Assembly: GCA_964035775.1 (NCBI GenBank)
Contig: OZ038317.1
Span: forward strand, 27,431,527 to 27,495,526
DNA length: 64,000 nucleotides
From: Osedax frankpressi
Lineage: Eukaryota; Annelida; Polychaeta; Sabellida; Siboglinidae
Direction: 5' to 3'
Positions 40,101 through 51,900 of the stretch are shown piece after piece. The notes under the pieces were generated by a model. That model did no database searches. It saw only the letters and a program-made list of their open reading frames with translations, and was not told where the DNA came from. The position numbers were made by a program, and so were the translations under genes. Position 1 is the first letter of the stretch. The number at the start of each line of letters is the position of its first letter.

Positions 40101-43100
40101 TGTGAGAGTGTAATGTGAGAGTGTAACCTAGGAGTGTAATGTGAGAGTGTAACCTAGGAGTGTAATGTGAGAGTGTAACCTAGGAGTGTAATGTGAGAGT
40201 GTAACATAGGAGTGTAATGTGAGAGTGTAACCTAGGAGTGTAATGTGAGAGTGTAACCTGGGAGTGTAATGTGAGAGTGTAACCTAGGAGTGTAATGTGA
40301 GAGTGTAACCTGGGAGTGTAATGTGAGAGTGTAACCTAGGAGTGTAATGTGAGAGTGTAACCTAGGAGTGTAATGTGAGAGTGTAACCTAGGAGTGTAAT
40401 GTGAGAGTGTAACCTAGGAGTGTAATGTGAGAGTGTAACCTAGGAGTGTAACCTAGGAGTGTAACCTAGGAGTGTAATGTGAGAGTGTAACCTAGGAGTG
40501 TAATGTGAGAGTGTAACCTAGGAGTGTAATGTGAGAGTGTAACCTAGGAGTGTAATGTGAGAGTGTAACCTGGGAGTGTAATGTGAGAGTGTAACCTAGG
40601 AGTGTAATGTGAGAGTGTAACCTAGGAGTGTAATGTGAGAGTGTAACCTAGGAGTGTAACCTGGGAGTGTAACCAGGGAGTGTAACCAGGGAGTGTAATG
40701 TGAGAGTGTAACCTAGGAGTGTAATGTGAGAGTGTAACCTGGGAGTGTAATGTGAGAGTGTAACCTAGGAGTGTAATGTGAGAGTGTAACCTAGGAGTGT
40801 AATGTGAGAGTGTAACCTAGGAGTGTAATGTGAGAGTGTAACCTAGGAGTGTAATGTGAGAGTGTAACCTAGGAGTGTAACCTAGGAGTGTAACCTAGGA
40901 GTGTAATGTGAGAGTGTAACCTAGGAGTGTAATGTGAGAGTGTAACCTAGGAGTGTAATGTGAGAGTGTAACCTAGGAGTGTAATGTGAGAGTGTAACCT
41001 GGGAGTGTAATGTGAGAGTGTAACCTAGGAGTGTAATGTGAGAGTGTAACCTAGGAGTGTAATGTGAGAGTGTAACCTAGGAGTGTAACCTGGGAGTGTA
41101 ACCAGGGAGTGTAATGTGAGAGTGTAACCTAGGAGTGTAATGTGAGAGTGTAACCTAGGAGTGTAATGTGAGAGTGTAACCTGGGAGTGTAATGTGAGAG
41201 TGTAACCTAGGAGTGTAATGTGAGAGTGTAACCTAGGAGTGTAATGTGAGAGTGTAACCTAGGAGTGTAATGTGAGAGTGTAACCTAGGAGTGTAATGTG
41301 AGAGTGTAACCTGGGAGTGTAATGTGAGAGTGTAACCTAGGAGTGTAATGTGAGAGTGTAACCTAGGAGTGTAATGTGAGATGTAACCTAGGAGTGTAAT
41401 GTGAGAGTGTAACCTAGGAGTGTAATGTGAGAGTGTAACCTAGGAGTGTAATGTGAGAGTGTAACCTAGGAGTGTAATGTGAGAGTGTAACCTAGGAGTG
41501 TAATGTGAGAGTGTAACCTAGGAGTGTAATGTGAGAGTGTAACCTAGGAGTGTAATGTGAGAGTGTAACCTAGGAGTGTAATGTGAGAGTGTAACCTGGG
41601 AGTGTAATGTGAGAGTGTAACCTAGGAGTGTAATGTGAGAGTGTAACCTAGGAGTGTAATGTGAGAGTGTAACCTAGGAGTGTAATGTGAGAGTGTAACC
41701 TAGGAGTGTAATGTGAGAGTGTAACCTAGGAGTGTAATGTGAGAGTGTAACCTAGGAGTGTAATGTGAGAGTGTAATGTGAGAGTGTAACCTAGGAGTGT
41801 AATGTGAGAGTGTAACCTAGGAGTGTAATGTGAGAGTGTAACCTAGGAGTGTAATGTGAGAGTGTAACATAGGAGTGTAATGTGAGAGTGTAACCTAGGA
41901 GTGTAATGTGAGAGTGTAACCTGGGAGTGTAATGTGAGAGTGTAACCTAGGAGTGTAATGTGAGAGTGTAACCTGGGAGTGTAATGTGAGAGTGTAACCT
42001 AGGAGTGTAATGTGAGAGTGTAACCTAGGAGTGTAATGTGAGAGTGTAACCTGGGAGTGTAATGTGAGAGTGTAACCTAGGAGTGTAATGTGAGAGTGTA
42101 ACCTAGGAGTGTAATGTGAGAGTGTAACCTAGGAGTGTAACCTAGGAGTGTAACCTAGGAGTGTAATGTGAGAGTGTAACCTAGGAGTGTAATGTGAGAG
42201 TGTAACCTAGGAGTGTAATGTGAGAGTGTAACCTAGGAGTGTAATGTGAGAGTGTAACCTAGGAGTGTAATGTGAGAGTGTAACCTAGGAGTGTAATGTG
42301 AGAGTGTAACCTGGGAGTGTAATGTGAGAGTGTAACCTAGGAGTGTAATGTGAGAGTGTAACCTAGGAGTGTAATGTGAGAGTGTAACCTAGGAGTGTAA
42401 TGTGAGAGTGTAACCTAGGAGTGTAATGTGAGAGTGTAACCTAGGAGTGTAATGTGAGAGTGTAACCTAGGAGTGTAATGTGAGAGTGTAACCTAGGAGT
42501 GTAATGTGAGAGTGTAACCTAGGAGTGTAATGTGAGAGTGTAATGTGAGAGTGTAACCTAGGAGTGTAATGTGAGAGTGTAACCTAGGAGTGTAATGTGA
42601 GAGTGTAACCTAGGAGTGTAATGTGAGAGTGTAACATAGGAGTGTAATGTGAGAGTGTAACCTAGGAGTGTAATGTGAGAGTGTAACCTGGGAGTGTAAT
42701 GTGAGAGTGTAACCTAGGAGTGTAATGTGAGAGTGTAACCTAGGAGTGTAATGTGAGAGTGTAACCTAGGAGTGTAATGTGAGAGTGTAACCTAGGAGTG
42801 TAATGTGAGAGTGTAACCTGGGAGTGTAATGTGAGAGTGTAACCTAGGAGTGTAATGTGAGAGTGTAACCTAGGAGTGTAATGTGAGAGTGTAACCTAGG
42901 AGTGTAACCTAGGAGTGTAATGTGAGAGTGTAACCTAGGAGTGTAATGTGAGAGTGTAACCTAGGAGTGTAATGTGAGAGTGTAACCTAGGAGTGTAATG
43001 TGAGAGTGTAACCTGGGAGTGTAATGTGAGAGTGTAACCTAGGATTGTAATGTGAGAGTGTAACCTAGGAGTGTAATGTGAGAGTGTAACCTGGGAGTGT

Positions 43101-46100
43101 AACCAGGGAGTGTAATGTGAGAGTGTAACCTAGGAGTGTAATGTGAGAGTGTAACCTAGGAGTGTAATGTGAGAGTGTAACCTAGGAGTGTAATGTGAGA
43201 GTGTAACCTAGGAGTGTAATGTGAGAGTGTAACCTAGGAGTGTAATGTGAGAGTGTAACCTAGGAGTGTAATGTGAGAGTGTAACCTGGGAGTGTAACCT
43301 GGGAGTGTAATGTGAGAGTGTAACCTAGGAGTGTAATGTGAGAGTGTAACCTAGGAGTGTAATGTGAGAGTGTAACCTAGGAGTGTAACCTAGGAGTGTA
43401 ATGTGAGAGTGTAACCTAGGAGTGTAACCTAGGAGTGTAATGTGAGAGTGTAACCTAGGAGTGTAATGTGAGAGTGTAACCTAGGAGTGTAATGTGAGAG
43501 TGTAACCTAGGAGTGTAATGTGAGAGTGTAACCTAGGAGTGTAATGTGAGAGTGTAACCTAGGAGTGTAATGTGAGAGTGTAACCTAGGAGTGTAATGTG
43601 AGAGTGTAATGTGAGAGTGTAACCTAGGAGTGTAATGTGAGAGTGTAACCTAGGAGTGTAATGTGAGAGTGTAACCTAGGAGTGTAATGTGAGAGTGTAA
43701 CATAGGAGTGTAATGTGAGAGTGTAACCTAGGAGTGTAATGTGAGAGTGTAACCTGGGAGTGTAATGTGAGAGTGTAACCTAGGAGTGTAATGTGAGAGT
43801 GTAACCTGGGAGTGTAATGTGAGAGTGTAACCTAGGAGTGTAATGTGAGAGTGTAACCTAGGAGTGTAATGTGAGAGTGTAACATGGGAGTGTAATGTGA
43901 GAGTGTAACCTAGGAGTGCAATGTGAGAGTGTAACCTAGGAGTGTAATGTGAGAGTGTAACCTAGGAGTGTAACCTAGGAGTGTAACCTAGGAGTGTAAT
44001 GTGAGAGTGTAACCTAGGAGTGTAATGTGAGAGTGTAACCTAGGAGTGTAATGTGAGAGTGTAACCTAGGAGTGTAATGTGAGAGTGTAACCTAGGAGTG
44101 TAATGTGAGAGTGTAACCTAGGAGTGTAATGTGAGAGTGTAACCTGGGAGTGTAATGTGAGAGTGTAACCTAGGAGTGTAATGTGAGAGTGTAACCTAGG
44201 AGTGTAATGTGAGAGTGTAACCTAGGAGTGTAATGTGAGAGTGTAACCTAGGAGTGTAATGTGAGAGTGTAACCTAGGAGTGTAATGTGAGAGTGTAACC
44301 TAGGAGTGTAATGTGAGAGTGTAACCTAGGAGTGTAATGTGAGAGTGTAATGTGAGAGTGTAACCTAGGAGTGTAATGTGAGAGTGTAATGTGAGAGTGT
44401 AACCTAGGAGTGTAATGTGAGAGTGTAACCTAGGAGTGTAATGTGAGAGTGTAACCTAGGAGTGTAATGTGAGAGTGTAACATAGGAGTGTAATGTGAGA
44501 GTGTAACCTAGGAGTGTAATGTGAGAGTGTAACCTGGGAGTGTAATGTGAGAGTGTAACCTAGGAGTGTAATGTGAGAGTGTAACCTGGGAGTGTAATGT
44601 GAGAGTGTAACCTAGGAGTGTAATGTGAGAGTGTAACCTAGGAGTGTAATGTGAGAGTGTAACCTGGGAGTGTAATGTGAGAGTGTAACCTAGGAGTGTA
44701 ATGTGAGAGTGTAACCTAGGAGTGTAATGTGAGAGTGTAACCTAGGAGTGTAACCTAGGAGTGTAACCTAGGAGTGTAATGTGAGAGTGTAACCTAGGAG
44801 TGTAATGTGAGAGTGTAACCTAGGAGTGTAATGTGAGAGTGTAACCTAGGAGTGTAATGTGAGAGTGTAACCTGGGAGTGTAATGTGAGAGTGTAACCTA
44901 GGATTGTAATGTGAGAGTGTAACCTAGGAGTGTAATGTGAGAGTGTAACCTAGGAGTGTAACCTGGGAGTGTAACCAGGGAGTGTAATGTGAGAGTGTAA
45001 CCTAGGAGTGTAATGTGAGAGTGTAACCTAGGAGTGTAATGTGAGAGTGTAACCTAGGAGTGTAATGTGAGAGTGTAACCTAGGAGTGTAATGTGAGAGT
45101 GTAACCTAGGAGTGTAATGTGAGAGTGTAACCTGGGAGTGTAACCTAGGAGTGTAATGTGAGAGTGTAACCTAGGAGTGTAATGTGAGAGTGTAACCTAG
45201 GAGTGTAATGTGAGAGTGTAACCTAGGAGTGTAATGTGAGAGTGTAACCTGGGAGTGTAATGTGAGAGTGTAACCTAGGATTGTAATGTGAGAGTGTAAC
45301 CTAGGAGTGTAATGTGAGAGTGTAACCTAGGAGTGTAACCTGGGAGTGTAACCAGGGAGTGTAATGTGAGAGTGTAACCTAGGAGTGTAATGTGAGAGTG
45401 TAACCTAGGAGTGTAATGTGAGAGTGTAACCAGGGAGTGTAATGTGAGAGTGTAACCTAGGAGTGTAATGTGAGAGTGTAACCTAGGAGTGTAATGTGAA
45501 AGTGTAACCTAGGAGTGTAATGTGAGAGTGTAATGTGAGAGTGTAACCTGGTAGTGTAATGTGAGAGTGTAACCTAGGAGTGTAATGTGAGAGTGTAACC
45601 TAGGAGTGTAATGTGAGAGTGTAACCTAGGAGTGTAATGTGAGAGTGTAACCTAGGAGTGTAACCTGGGAGTGTAATGTGAGAGTGTAATGTGAGAGTGT
45701 AAACTAGAAGTGTAACCTGGGAGTGTAAGTGAGAGTATAACCTAGGAGTGTAATGTGAGAGTGTAACCTAGGAGTGTAACCTGGGAGTGTAAACAGGGGG
45801 TGTAATGTGAGAGTGTAACCTGGGAGTGTAACCAGGAAGTATAACATGGGAGTGTAACCAAGAAGTGTAACCAGCGAATGTAATGTTTGGGTGTAATGTG
45901 GGAGTGTAACATAGGAAAATGACTTGGGAGTGTAACCTGGTAGTGTAACATGATAGTGTAACATGGGAGTGTAACCAAGAAGTATAACCCGGGAGTGTAA
46001 CAAGGAAGTATAACCTGGGAGTGTAACATAATATGTAATGTGGGAGTGTAATGTGGAAGTTTAACCTGGTAGTGTAACCTGGGAGTGTAATCTGGGAGTG

Positions 46101-47457
46101 TAATGTGGAAGTATAACATGTGCGTGTAACCAAGAAGTATAACCTGGGAGTGTAACCTGGGAGTGTAACCTGGGAGTGTAACATGGGAGCATAACCTAGG
46201 AGTGTAACCTGGGAGTGTAACCTGGGAGTGTAACCTGGGAGTGTTACATGGGAGTGTAACCAGGAAGTATAACCCGGGAGTGTAACCAGGAAGTATAACC
46301 CGGGAGTGTAACCTAGGAGTGTAACCTGGGAGTGTAACCTGGGAGTGTAACCTGGGAGCATAACCTAGGAGTGTAACTTGGTAGTGTAACCTGGGAGTGT
46401 AACCTGGGAGTGTAATCTGTGAGTGTAACCTGATAGTGTAACCTGGGAGTGTAACCTGGGGGTGTAATGTGAGAGTGTAACCTGAGAGTGTAAACTGGTA
46501 GTGTAACCTGTGAGCATAACCTAGGAGTGTAACTTGGTAGTGTAACCTGTGAGTGTAACCTGGTAGTGTAACCTGGGAGCATAACCTAGGAGTGTAACTT
46601 GGGAGTGTAATGTGGAAGTGTAACCTGGGAGTGTAAACTGGGAGTGTAACCTGTGAGTGTAACCTGTGAGTGTAACCTGTGAGACTCACAGTGTGAGTGT
46701 AACCTGGTAGTGTAACCTGGGAGTGTAACCTGGGAGCATAACCTAGGAGTGTAACTTGGGAGTGTAATGTGGAAGTGTAACCTGGGAGTGTAAACTGGGA
46801 GTGTAACCTGTGAGTGTAACCTGGTAGTGTAACCTGGTAGTGTAACCTGGGAGTGTAACCTGGGAGTGTAACCTGTGAGTGTAACCTGGGAGTGTAACCT
46901 GGTAGTGTAACCTGTGAGACTCACAGTGTGAGTGTAACCTGGTAGTGTAACCTGGGAGTGTAACTTGGGAGTGTAATGTGGAAGTGTAACCTGGGAGTGT
47001 AACCTGGGAGTGTAAACTGGGAGTGTAACCTGGGAGTGTAACCTGGGAGTGTAATGTGGAAGTGTAACCTGGGAGTGTAACCTGGTAGTGTAACTTGGTA
47101 GTGTAACCTGGTAGTGTAACCTGGGAGTGTAACCTGGGAGTGTAACTTGGGAGTGTAACCTGGGAGTGTAACTTGGGAGTGTAACCTGGTAGTGTAACTT
47201 GGTAGTGTAACTTGGTAGTGTAACCTGGTAGTGTAACCTGGGAGTGTAACTTGGGAGTGTAACCTGGGAGTGTAACTTGGGAGTGTAACCTGGTAGTGTA
47301 AAGTATCCGTGATTAAGCCTTGCGATATTTCATGGAATTTCATTTCTTGCCAGATTTTTACAAATTCACTTAAACGCAACGACTTTTTTTCTGCAAACTT
47401 TGTCAACAAAGTCTGGAAATCCTTTCGGTATCCTGGCGTAAAATCTATCGGCAGCAT
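31163..47457 (-). CDS. SNAPC1: snRNA-activating protein complex subunit 1 (SNAP43)
   Basis: Minus-strand exons: 47290-47457, 35919-36050, 35407-35547, 32463-32579, then probable 31738-31832, 31585-31636, 31423-31467, 31299-31365 and 31163-31194 (TAA), about 282 residues. Exon 1 has DFQTLLTKFAEKKSLRLSEF VKIWQEMKF (human DCEALLSRFQETDSVRFEDF TELWRNMKF). Exon 2 has FFLPDLGIHTRVGSIYLLYA MY (human RYFLPPYTFQIRVGALYLLY GLY). Exon 3 has IRVNSS, then HLEVVFLLHRMKSLHAFHYV (human HFDAAYIFRKLRLDRAFHFT). Exon 4 is basic (KKSRIRKQQPKRI). Exons 5-9 form a charged coiled coil (DLEKQRDEYDACLSKIDPHF to KRDLEEATKEDKLVIL). Phases fit throughout, but homology of the last five exons is not clear; exon 4 could instead run to a stop at 32421. 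SNAPc binds the proximal sequence element of snRNA genes for Pol II and III. Intron 1 is 11.2 kb and almost wholly tandem repeat. Confidence 0.9.
31870..32400. other. SNAPC1 intron 4, AT-rich
   Basis: There is no exon. A GC-richer run at 31959-32045 holds nested inverted repeats built from GTATA, AGTGTA and TACACT motifs. The rest is plain AT-rich. Confidence 0.5.
32602..35058. repeat. 8/9-bp GAGATAT array in SNAPC1 intron 3, about 2.45 kb
   Basis: A mixture of GAGATATT (8 bp), GAGATATGT and GAGATATAT (9 bp) units in irregular order. Longer blocks are repeated, for example a stretch containing GATATATTAAAATATGTG near 33220 and again near 34305. The array ends about 23 nt before the SNAPC1 exon 4 acceptor on the minus strand. 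Confidence 0.95.
35136..35400. repeat. C-rich repeat at the 5' end of SNAPC1 intron 3
   Basis: Plus-strand units read CACCTGTACTACCTCCCCTC with CCTCCC extensions. On the SNAPC1-sense strand they read GGTAGTACAGGTGAGGGAGG, so many copies contain CAG|GTGAGG, a near-consensus donor. The array starts within 10-25 nt of the genuine donor of exon 3 (GACTAT|GTTAGAG). Confidence 0.9.
36057..39045. repeat. Purine-rich array in SNAPC1 intron 1 (pyrimidine-rich on the sense strand), about 3 kb
   Basis: Short blocks GAGGGAGAGGAGGTGTGAGG, GAGAGGATGTGTGAGG and GGTGAAGGAGTGAGAGG are shuffled in higher-order repeats; one segment of about 210 bp at 36784-36990 recurs at about 37466-37676. On the sense strand of SNAPC1 it is a 3-kb C/T-rich tract. 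It runs into the exon 2 acceptor (CCCCATATTCAG), so it looks like an inflated polypyrimidine tract. Confidence 0.95.
39046..39274. other. Unique sequence between two arrays in SNAPC1 intron 1
   Basis: About 230 bp of non-repetitive intron between the purine-rich array and the 26-bp array. No exon is seen. Confidence 0.6.
39275..45715. repeat. 26-bp minisatellite in SNAPC1 intron 1, about 240 copies
   Basis: The plus-strand unit is CTAGGAGTGTAAT + GTGAGAGTGTAAC, two diverged 13-mers, and it is very uniform. Recurring punctuation (CTGGGAGTGTAACCAGGGAG; doubled or tripled CTAGGAGTGTAAC; doubled GTGAGAGTGTAAT) reappears at intervals, showing higher-order duplication. It passes at about 45.7 kb into a less regular 13-bp array that reaches the SNAPC1 exon 1 donor. 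Confidence 0.97.
45716..47302. repeat. 13-bp minisatellite anchored on the SNAPC1 exon 1 donor
   Basis: The plus-strand unit is GGGAGTGTAACCT; sense reads GTTACACTCCCAG with CTACCAG and CAAG variants. The last 13 nt of exon 1 (TTTACACTACCAG) are themselves one unit, followed by the genuine donor GTTACA. The array therefore spans the exon-intron junction. Most units contain CCAG|GTTACA or CCAAG|TTACA. Because three units equal 39 nt, long frames stay open (repeats of QVTLPGYTPRLHS), which is an artefact of the repeat. Confidence 0.95.
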
Positions 47458-48997
47458 TGTAATTGTACAACTGCAATTTAATACCTGATTAAAACATTAC
47501 TGCAAGGTTTAAATATAAAGGAAAAATGTATTATGAAAATTACTATTAATTACTAGATTAATGTTAGTATTTGACTTATATAATGTACTATATCACTTGA
47601 GTACTCGAGTAAATATGTATTGCATCTCCATATTTATTTCCATTTATTTTTAGAACTAAGTTATGTTGTCGGTTAAGAAGGAAACGTTACCGAGGAAAAT
47701 GCTTTAACTTTTACGCTGAATCTTAATAATTATGAATAAATTCTTAGTTATATCGAAACTAGAAAATTAGTCTAGTAAGTTAAATCTAGTTATACTAAAC
47801 TAGTTAAATCTAGATATACTAAACTAGTTAAATCTAGATATACTAAACTAGTTAAATCTATATATACAAAACTAGATAAATCTAAATATCTTAAACTAGT
47901 TAAATTTAGAATAAATTATTAAAACTGACTCTAAGTACAGGTGCAAGCTTTGTAAATATCGATTGGTAGGTTATCAAAAAGAATGCTGGGGTTGTGCAGA
48001 ATTACAAAAATTGTAGGATTGTTAACTTTTTTCCGGAGATTTTTGTTTTAAATAGGTTTTATGCAGTATTTTAATTTAAGTTAAATTATTTAACAGTAAA
48101 GTAATTTAACAGTTATATAAATGTTTTGGTTGATATCATTATACAGGAGCAATATCAAGGTGGGCATACACTAAAGGCGTAGTCTATACATAGTATGTAA
48201 TAGTTCTAGGATAAAACGATTATCTTCTAGTTAACAGATTTAATTGATATTATTTTAATAAATAAATATACAGGACTTCATAAAATAAATTTTGAAAATT
48301 TTTATTTTGATCTACCGTTAGCTACCGTTAGTTTACTTTATTATCCAAAATTACACGATTGTAATAGTTGATCGCTTGTCAAAACTCCGCCCACCACCAC
48401 TTCTCGTAATATAAATAAGATAAATATGTGTATGCTGTATTAAATCATTTGTATCCCCACTTAATAGCAACTATTAGTCACTTCTAACTCTACTTAATAA
48501 TTATAAAATATCAACAAATTAAATAATATTATATGTATTATATACTTACAAAATAAATTATAATTTATGCTGAGTATAAAATAAATTATTGATGGAATAA
48601 AAAATGTAAAATAATAATTTTTTAAATTTGAATATTCACAATAAATATAGATAAACAACAATATAAAAACCCATATAAAAAATTAATATTTATAGATTCG
48701 AATATATATAATATTCATATGCATAATTAAGTGGTTAAAAAAATAAAAAAGTAGTTAATAAACTAATAAATATAAATTAACATATATAATAGAATAATAA
48801 ATTGTTCTAAATTGATTTTATGCCCTATATATATTAGAAATTTGCATTTTTCTATTAAATGTGTCAATTGTAGGAAACGCCCAGTGGGTGTGGTTACCTG
48901 AAATGACGTATCCACATTTAACAAATAATCAACATTGCTAAAAGTGCAGGGTACAGAACCTGAATCATCCGATATTTTGCTGTAGTGTTGTAAAGTC
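47458..48997. promoter_or_regulatory. Divergent spacer between SNAPC1 and LPCAT3
   Basis: The two genes are head-to-head 1.5 kb apart. A GC-box-like CTCCGCCCACC with ATATAAATAAG follows at about 48385-48420. Close to the LPCAT3 start are CGCCCAGTGGGTGTGG (48878-48893) and a CRE-like TGACGTA (48904-48910). Which of these act as promoters is inference. The only array is the small 24-bp repeat at 47775-47910. Confidence 0.4.
47775..47910. repeat. 24-bp repeat CTAGTTAAATCTAGATATAC + TAAA, about 5 copies
   Basis: Imperfect tandem copies rich in the CTAG tetramer (ACTAGTTAAATCTAGATATA). It is intergenic, about 320 nt upstream of the SNAPC1 start, and much smaller than the intronic arrays. Confidence 0.85.
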
Positions 48998-51900
48998 ATG
49001 GATCAAGCAGACATCGGAATATTAGAATCCCTAGGAAAATCACTAGGAACAGATATAGGATCTATACGATTTCTCATTTCACTTTTAGCAGGTATCTATG
49101 CAAAACATGCTTTTACTTGCGTGCACATTCATTTATAATATTATATTACAATATACATAAAATAATCTAATATTACAGTATACTCAAGATTACATAATCG
49201 TGGAGTATACTATATAATATTTTAAACTATATTTCTAATATACTAAATATAATATTATATTTTCAAATATGTACCTAGAGTTATATTTAGTACTTAAACG
49301 ATACAGAATTATAAATGATTTATTATAACTTTTTATTGTAACTTTAATATAATCGTTTTATGAATTTAATTAATTTTAACTTATAAAGATTAATTTATAT
49401 ATTAGTTTATAATTTTAAAAATAAATATATAATATACCTAATTACTTAAATAAATCATTTGTTTGTGCATATATTGTATAACATAATGTATCTTATTTTA
49501 TGTTATATGCATGTCTTTTCTTTTTTAATACGAAAACTGCATTCTATTCGTATACTTAAATACGTATCAATATACTGGTGATCTGATTTAGTATCTATTT
49601 ATCATTATATGAACAACATAGTATGCCTGACCGGATTGGTCAACGTGTCTTCGCTAGCTAGTTGTTATAACCTAAATCTCCGTAGTCACGTAAGGCTTAT
49701 CTCCTAAATACATATGTTGCGCTTGGGATGTTATAATCTACTTCGTCCCCAGTTATCTGCTGGTGTTTTGAATTGATGATATTTACTTATGATATTTATA
49801 TATTGATTGCAAACCACCCAATTATACTGCTGTCACTGTCATTGTCATTGTCACTGTCATTGTCATTGTCATTGTCATTGTCATTGTTACTGTCATTGTC
49901 ATTGTCATTGTCACTGTCATTGTCACTGTCATTGTCATTGTCATTGTCATTGTCATTATCATTGTCATTGTCATTGTCATTGTCATTGTCATTGTCATTG
50001 TCATTGTCATTGTCATTGTCATTGTCATTGTCATTGTCATTGTCATTGTCATTGTCATTGTCATTGTCATTGTCATTGTCATTGTCATTGTCATTGTCAC
50101 TGCCATTGTCACTGCCATTGTCACTGTCATTGTCACTGTCATTGTCATTGTCACCGTCATTGTCACTGTCATTGTCACTGTCATTGTCATTGTCATTGTC
50201 ACTGTCATTGTCACTGTCACTGTCATTGTCATTGTCACTGTCATTGTCACTGTCACTGTCATTGTCATTGTCATTGTCACTGTCATTGTCACTGTCATTG
50301 TCACTGCCATTGTCACTGTCATTGTCATTGTCACCGTCATTGTCACTGTCATTGTCACTGTCATTGTCATTGTCACTGTCATTGTCACTGTCACTGTCAC
50401 TGTCATTGTCACTGCCATTGTCACTGTCATTGTCATTGTCACCGTCATTGTCACTGTCATTGTCACTGTCATTGTCATTGTCACTGTCATTGTTACTGTC
50501 ATTGTCATTGTCATTGTCATTGTCACTGTCATTGTCATTGTCATTGTCATTGTCATTATCATTGTCATTGTCATTGTCATTGTCATTGTCATTGTCATTG
50601 TCATTGTCATTGTCACTGCCATTGTCACTGCCATTGTCACTGTCATTGTCACTGTCATTGTCATTGTCACCGTCATTGTCACTGTCATTGTCACTGTCAT
50701 TGTCATTGTCACTGTCATTGTCACTGTCACTGTCACTGTCATTGTCATTGTCACTGTCATTGTCACTGTCACTGTCATTGTCATTGTCATTGTCACTGTC
50801 ATTGTCACTGTCATTGTCACTGCCATTGTCACTGTCATTGTCATTGTCACCGTCATTGTCACTGTCATTGTCACTGTCATTGTCATTGTCACTGTCATTG
50901 TCACTGTCACTGTCACTGTCATTGTCACTGCCATTGTCACTGTCATTGTCATTGTCACCGTCATTGTCACTGTCATTGTCACTGTCATTGTCATTGTCAC
51001 TGTCATTGTCACTGTCACTGTCATTGTCATTGTCATTGTCACTGTCATTGTCACTGTCATTGTCACTGCCATTGTCACTGTCATTGTCATTGTCACCGTC
51101 ATTGTCACTGTCATTGTCATTGTCATTGTCATTGTCACTGCCATTGTCACTGTCATTGTCACTGTCATTGTCACTGTCATTGTCACTGTCATTGTCATTG
51201 TCACTGCCATTGTCACTGCCATTGTCACTGCCATTGTTACTGTCATTGTCATTGTCATTGTCATTGTCATTGTCATTGTCACTCTCATTGTCACTGTCAT
51301 TGTCACTGTCATTGTCATTGTCACTGTCATTGGCACTGTCATTGTCACTGTCATTGTCACTGTCATTGTCATTGTCACTGTCATTGTCATTGTCATTGTC
51401 ATTGTCATTGTCATTGTCATTGTCACTGTCATTATCATTGCCATTGTCACTGTCATTGTCACTGTCATTGTCATTGTCATTGTCATTGTCACTGCCATTG
51501 TCACTGTTATTGTCACTGTCATTGTCACTGTCATTGTCACTGTCATTGTCATTGTCACTGCCATTGTCACTGCCATTGTCACTGCCATTGTCACTGTCAT
51601 TGTCATTGTCATTGTCATTGTCATTGTCATTGTCATTGTCACTGTCATTGTCACTGTCATTGTCACTGTCATTGTCATTGTCATTGTCACTGTCATTGGC
51701 ACTGTCATTGTCACTGTCATTGTCACTGTCATTGTCATTGTCACTGTCATTGTCATTGTCATTGTCATTGTCATTGTCACTGCCATTGTCACTGCCATTG
51801 TCACTGCCATTGTCACTGTCATTGTCATTGTCATTGTCACCGTCATTGTCACTGTCATTGTCATTGTCATTGTCATTGTCACTGCCATTGTCACTGTCAT

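Noticed and set aside
45704-47300. Several overlapping frames with VTLPGYTPRLHSQ repeats
   Set aside because: A 13-bp array read in three-unit steps on the minus strand. Only the segment 47290-47457 is a genuine exon (SNAPC1 exon 1).
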